From assembly GCA_905221605.1 (NCBI GenBank), contig CAJNDS010002543.1:129163-139162 (forward strand): a stretch of 10,000 bases of DNA, given 5' to 3'. This document shows, piece after piece, positions 7,600 through 10,000 of the stretch (its first letter is position 1; each line of letters starts with the position of its first letter). The position numbers and the translations under genes are program-made. The DNA is from Symbiodinium natans (taxonomy: Eukaryota > Sar > Dinophyceae > Suessiales > Symbiodiniaceae). The notes beneath the pieces are model-generated. The model searched no databases. It was not told the origin of the DNA and saw only the letters and a list, made by a program, of their open reading frames with translations.

Positions 7600-7683
7600 G
7601 TATGGTCCCTTACCTTCTTAAAGGGTTCTGAAGTATGGGGTCCTGAGAGTAGAAAAAGGGCTTCCCATGTAAGGGCCCCATAC
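7600..7683. repeat. Imperfect inverted repeat between telomere arrays
   Basis: GTATGGTCCCTTAC at 7600-7613 matches the reverse complement of 7669-7683 (GTATGGGGCCCTTAC) with one substitution and one indel, leaving 55 bp between the arms. A third related copy, GTATGGGGTCCT, lies inside at 7633-7644. The structure sits near the middle of the segment between the 7413 and 7752 arrays. Confidence 0.7.
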
Positions 7684-7722
7684 CAAGCGACCATGTAACT
7701 ACCCCAAGATTGATGCCAGCAG

Positions 7723-7743
7723 TTTGGCTGGATTTGGCCTGGA
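7723..7743 (+). repeat. Near-perfect 10/11-bp tandem duplication
   Basis: TTTGGCTGGA is followed by TTTGGCCTGGA, identical apart from one inserted C. It belongs to the period-10 class seen elsewhere and ends 8 bp before the TTTAGGG block. Confidence 0.75.
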
Positions 7744-7751
7744 CATTCTTC

Positions 7752-7779
7752 TAGGGTTTAGGGTTTAGGGTTTAGGGTT
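7752..7779 (+). repeat. TTTAGGG telomere-like block
   Basis: TA followed by three perfect GGGTTTA units and GGGTT. It is inverted relative to the array ending at 7515, giving a head-to-head pair. Confidence 0.96.
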
Positions 7780-7998
7780 GGTGGGTTATGAGGGCTTGCA
7801 TCGGTTGGAGTCCTCGGATTTCTGAACGGAGAAGATAGGCTTAAATGAAGCCTTCATACTTGACTTGGTGGCAATGGGTGCCCAGCAAGCGAGTCCATCC
7901 CCAATTACTGTCCCTAGGAAGTTGAAAGCTTATTACTGACCCCAGCTGAAACCAAGCTTTGCGATGCACCCCCTACACTCTTCAACTCCGAGCCATCA

Positions 7999-8054
7999 CC
8001 CTAAACCCTAAACCCTAAACCCTAAACCCTAAACCCTAAACCCTAAACCCTAAA
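7999..8054 (-). repeat. CCCTAAA telomere-like array, eight perfect units
   Basis: Eight uninterrupted CCCTAAA heptamers. It faces the TTTAGGG block at 8154 across 99 bp. Confidence 0.98.
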
Positions 8055-8153
8055 CAACCATGCAAGATCCGAGACCTCAGGTAGCGGTGCGTGGGCCAAG
8101 GTCGGACGTTCACGCTCCAGAAGTGTGGCCTCAAAGACTTCGTGGGACTTCAA

Positions 8154-8184
8154 GGGTTTAGGGTTTAGGGTTTAGGGTTTAGGG
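8154..8184 (+). repeat. TTTAGGG telomere-like block, four units
   Basis: Four perfect GGGTTTA units plus GGG. It can pair with the 7999-8054 array, so up to about 31 bp of perfect foldback is possible across the 99-bp spacer. Confidence 0.97.
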
Positions 8185-8196
8185 CACCATCACCAA

Positions 8197-8267
8197 CCCG
8201 AAACCTTGATTGCCGCCTTAACTTGGCATCTGAGGCTGGGTCCAAGCCACAGCCTTTAGGTTTCGGG
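8197..8267. repeat. Nested inverted repeats with telomere-variant arms
   Basis: CCCGAAACCT at 8197-8206 is the exact reverse complement of AGGTTTCGGG at 8258-8267. Inside, AGGCT (8233-8237) pairs with AGCCT (8251-8255), giving a nested stem. The outer arms carry CCCGAAA/TTTCGGG, a one-base variant of the telomere heptamer. Confidence 0.75.
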
Positions 8268-8269
8268 CT

Positions 8270-8660
8270 CGTTCTCTAAACCTCGAAGGTGGTAGCGGCT
8301 CTGAGCTTGCCCGAGCTTCGTGCAAAAGGCGCCCCAAAGCCGCGATTCTTCAGCCTGCATGAAGCAAATTCCGAGGTCGCTGAAATGGCTTGGGGTAAGG
8401 TTCCTAAATCCGAGTAAAAACTCAAACTGAGGTCCAAGATCCCAGCCTGCAAAAAACCCTAAATCAAGAAGGCCTTGATGACCTAAGTGGGTTTAGAACC
8501 ACATACCGTGCACTGCAAGCCCAACGCACAAAACTCTGCACCGTCACCGCGCCGCGGCACGGCGGAAGCCAGAGAGATGTAAGTTATGTCACCGGAATGC
8601 TGTGAATCGTCAGATGTGTTTGGGCCCTGCTCGTCCTTTCCCGGCAGTCCGATCGCGGCT
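8270..8660. other. No recognisable gene
   Basis: No frame of note. A lone CCCTAAA lies at 8458-8464 after a short A run. Otherwise I see nothing. Confidence 0.6.
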
Positions 8661-8664
8661 CATA

Positions 8665-8678
8665 CATGATGCATCATG
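8665..8678. other. 14-bp perfect palindrome
   Basis: CATGATGCATCATG equals its own reverse complement. It could be a protein-binding site, but this is inferred from symmetry alone. Confidence 0.85.
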
Positions 8679-8934
8679 ATTAGAGCAGGTTTGGAGCCGA
8701 CAGAGACCCCCATTTTTTTTCTAGAGATCTGAGCCCACTACAATGTATAATGCATGCAGTGTCCAGCACGCAAGCCCCTGGCGCAAACCGTCTGCACCCA
8801 ATCCGTGCCTGGCCACGCTTGCCGTGTAGTGCGCCTTCCAAGCGCCCGTGGGTATGCAGCGGCAGCTAGCTACAAGCTGGAAAGTGGCCAAAATGGCACC
8901 GTTCTGCCGCATTTTCTGCACGTAGGTGGGAAAA

Positions 8935-8963
8935 GTTGTACTGGCATAATGTGCCAGTACAAC
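8935..8963. other. Perfect 12-bp stem hairpin, 5-base loop
   Basis: GTTGTACTGGCA at 8935-8946 is the exact reverse complement of TGCCAGTACAAC at 8952-8963, with loop TAATG. Past one mismatch, two more A-T pairs extend it outward. The A-rich left flank and T-poor right flank do not look like a Pol III or bacterial terminator. Confidence 0.92.
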
Positions 8964-9290
8964 CTTGCTATGCTGTTGCGCCTGCCTTGTTTGGAGAATG
9001 TTTCGTAAATCTCATCCATGCTCACTGTGAATGTCTGCAGCAGCAGGACACCATACCAGACGAAGCAATGCACGCTTCGAGTACTGCGAGCCTCGTGGAA
9101 GGAGGAGGGTGCGTTGACACCCGGTGCCGGGGCCTGGTAACTGCACTGCAACAACTCGAACCTGGACTCGAACCCCCCACAAACGTGAACTTCGAACCCC
9201 GTGGGCATTTCTGATGTTCATGAGCTGGGCTTGGCAGGAAAAGCTCAACAAGACAATTCGAACAGGGCTGAAGGACGTGGGGGCCTAGCA

Positions 9291-9340
9291 GGTGTAATAT
9301 GGTGTAATATACACCGGAGGGTTCCAGGATGTTCCAGGAT
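9291..9340 (+). repeat. Two perfect 10-bp tandem duplications separated by 10 bp
   Basis: GGTGTAATAT occurs twice at 9291-9310, then ACACCGGAGG, then GTTCCAGGAT twice at 9321-9340. The second GGTGTAATAT and the following bases also form a small hairpin (GGTGTA, ATA, TACACC). GTTCCAGGA also occurs in the 73-bp units at 191 and 264. Confidence 0.95.
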
Positions 9341-9891
9341 CTGGAGCACCTGTCCGAAAAAGGCGGCTCTCCCAACCAAATCCCTTACTTCCTTACTTTG
9401 CCAAAGCTTGCTTGGCGTTGAGAGCAACATCTAGCCGCCCGGTCCCCCACCCCTCCCCCTCCCCACCCCCCAGCTCACAGTCCGAAGAAACGAAGCAATC
9501 TCAAGCAAACCCCGAAGAAACGGAACCAACAGCAAGAGTACCAACGGAACGGCGGTTTAATCGAAAAAGAAGCTGGCGGCCGCACCAAGAGGCCATGGCC
9601 CGCGAAGCGTGGCGGACGAAGGTCTTCGCGCACCACATGGATGTTGCCTGCAGTGCACAGTTCAATCCAGAGGGCTGTCATGTGTCGTCAGGCTGCAGCA
9701 ACTTACACTCAGCGCAGCTTCCCCAAAGCTTATCAACGCTTTTGAGTTCTGAGATCCCAGCTGCTTGGAGTCCCACACAAAGGTGCAGGCTGGTGCAGGC
9801 TCAGAGTTGGTACAAGAAATGCGTCACTTATGGTCAATTCCATGCCCAAACAGAGGTAACTCCCAGTCGAAACAGCAAGCTCGTCACCTGA
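9298..9891 (+). CDS. Unassigned open frame, possible exon after 9480
   Basis: The plus-strand frame is open for 198 codons, from just after a TAA at 9295 to TGA at 9889-9891. A nearly pure C/T stretch at 9443-9471, then CAG at 9471-9473 and again at 9478-9480, looks like a 3' splice site. The product after it is hydrophilic and charged (SEETKQSQANPEETEP, then a basic RRFNRKRSWRPHQEAM region), and later Cys/Ser-rich. An in-frame ATG lies at 9595. No known domain is recognised. The 10-bp duplications at 9321 and 9782 lie inside the frame and would have shifted it, which argues against long conservation upstream of 9480 and after 9782. Coding is possible but unproven. Confidence 0.27.
   Translation, partial: YGVIYTGGFQDVPGSGAPVRKRRLSQPNPLLPYFAKACLALRATSSRPVPHPSPSPPPSSQSEETKQSQANPEETEPTARVPTERRFNRKRSWRPHQEAMAREAWRTKVFAHHMDVACSAQFNPEGCHVSSGCSNLHSAQLPQSLSTLLSSEIPAAWSPTQRCRLVQAQSWYKKCVTYGQFHAQTEVTPSRNSKLVT
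9383..9398 (+). repeat. Perfect 8-bp tandem duplication
   Basis: CCTTACTT occurs twice, back to back. Confidence 0.9.
9443..9480 (+). promoter_or_regulatory. Candidate polypyrimidine tract and 3' splice site
   Basis: C-rich pyrimidines broken by single A residues run into CCCAG at 9469-9473, with a second CAG ending at 9480. The arrangement fits a spliceosomal acceptor. It could equally be another C-rich low-complexity tract, of which this window has several. Confidence 0.35.
9782..9801 (+). repeat. Perfect 10-bp tandem duplication
   Basis: GGTGCAGGCT occurs twice with no mismatch, inside the 9298-9891 open frame. The duplication changes the downstream phase because 10 is not a multiple of three. 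Confidence 0.94.
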
Positions 9892-9950
9892 AAGCCAAAC
9901 GCCGTGACATCATCGAGGCCCCAAAGTTGCACGATAAGGTGTTGTAATGT

Positions 9951-9970
9951 GGAATCATTTGGAATCGTTT
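9951..9970 (+). repeat. 10-bp tandem duplication, one mismatch
   Basis: GGAATCATTT is followed directly by GGAATCGTTT. Confidence 0.9.
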
Positions 9971-10000
9971 AATATAAGGGCCTGAAGCAGAAGAATAGGG

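Noticed and set aside
2363-8184. A CRISPR array from regularly repeated CCCTAAA blocks
   Set aside because: The blocks are pure 7-bp tandem repeats of varied length and orientation, with no equal-length spacers and no cas genes.
8880-8900. Spliced-leader-like core GCCATTTTGGC on the minus strand
   Set aside because: Only the 11-base self-complementary core matches the dinoflagellate leader; the flanks do not, and no donor site follows.
9150-9185. tRNA T-arm motif (GGTTCGAGTCC on minus)
   Set aside because: The flanking bases do not form a T-stem, and no acceptor or anticodon arm can be drawn.
9012-9375. Minus-strand frames of 79-117 codons over 8870-9375
   Set aside because: Several frames overlap each other and a plus-strand frame, with no domain and no composition signal; they look like chance.

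Overview
This window looks like nuclear, gene-poor DNA from a eukaryote whose telomere repeat is TTTAGGG. A dinoflagellate is my best guess; a plant, green alga or another TTTAGGG-telomere protist is possible. The basis is nine short interstitial blocks of CCCTAAA/TTTAGGG in both orientations, many small tandem repeats and poly-C runs, no dense run of long ORFs, and no bacterial operon layout. I recognise no gene by homology. Every coding call here is an unassigned open frame or possible exon with low confidence.

Layout. 1-300: degenerate A/C-rich telomere-like DNA, then a 73-bp unit present twice in tandem, ending in poly-C. 500-910: a poly-C block, a five-unit 42-bp minisatellite (a multiple of three, with a frame-neutral 18-bp enlargement), and a trinucleotide-rich tail; one plus-strand frame stays open across all of it. 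1000-2360: mostly featureless, with a 52-bp duplicated unit at 1572-1672. 2363-2930: four telomere-like blocks that switch orientation; one is bracketed by perfect 15-bp GGA direct repeats. 2931-4170: no recognisable gene, one short CCCTAAA block and a C12 run. 4171-4740: two overlapping open frames that read more like protein than the rest, one with two hydrophobic stretches. 4977-5360: short 10-bp and 9-bp tandem duplications. 5790-6078: a G/T-skewed stretch resembling worn GGGTTT repeats. 6080-7410: nothing recognisable. 7413-8267: the richest telomere-like zone, with two CCCTAAA-spacer-TTTAGGG inverted pairs and nested inverted repeats. 8660-8965: a 14-bp palindrome and a perfect 12-bp-stem hairpin. 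9291-9970: more 10-bp tandem duplications around a 198-codon open frame that contains a strong polypyrimidine-AG candidate 3' splice site.

The most notable patterns are the head-to-head telomere-repeat cassettes and the recurrence of 10-bp tandem duplications. I see no set of genes working together, and no evidence for a defined new enzyme system. All motif finding was by eye, so other copies may have been missed.
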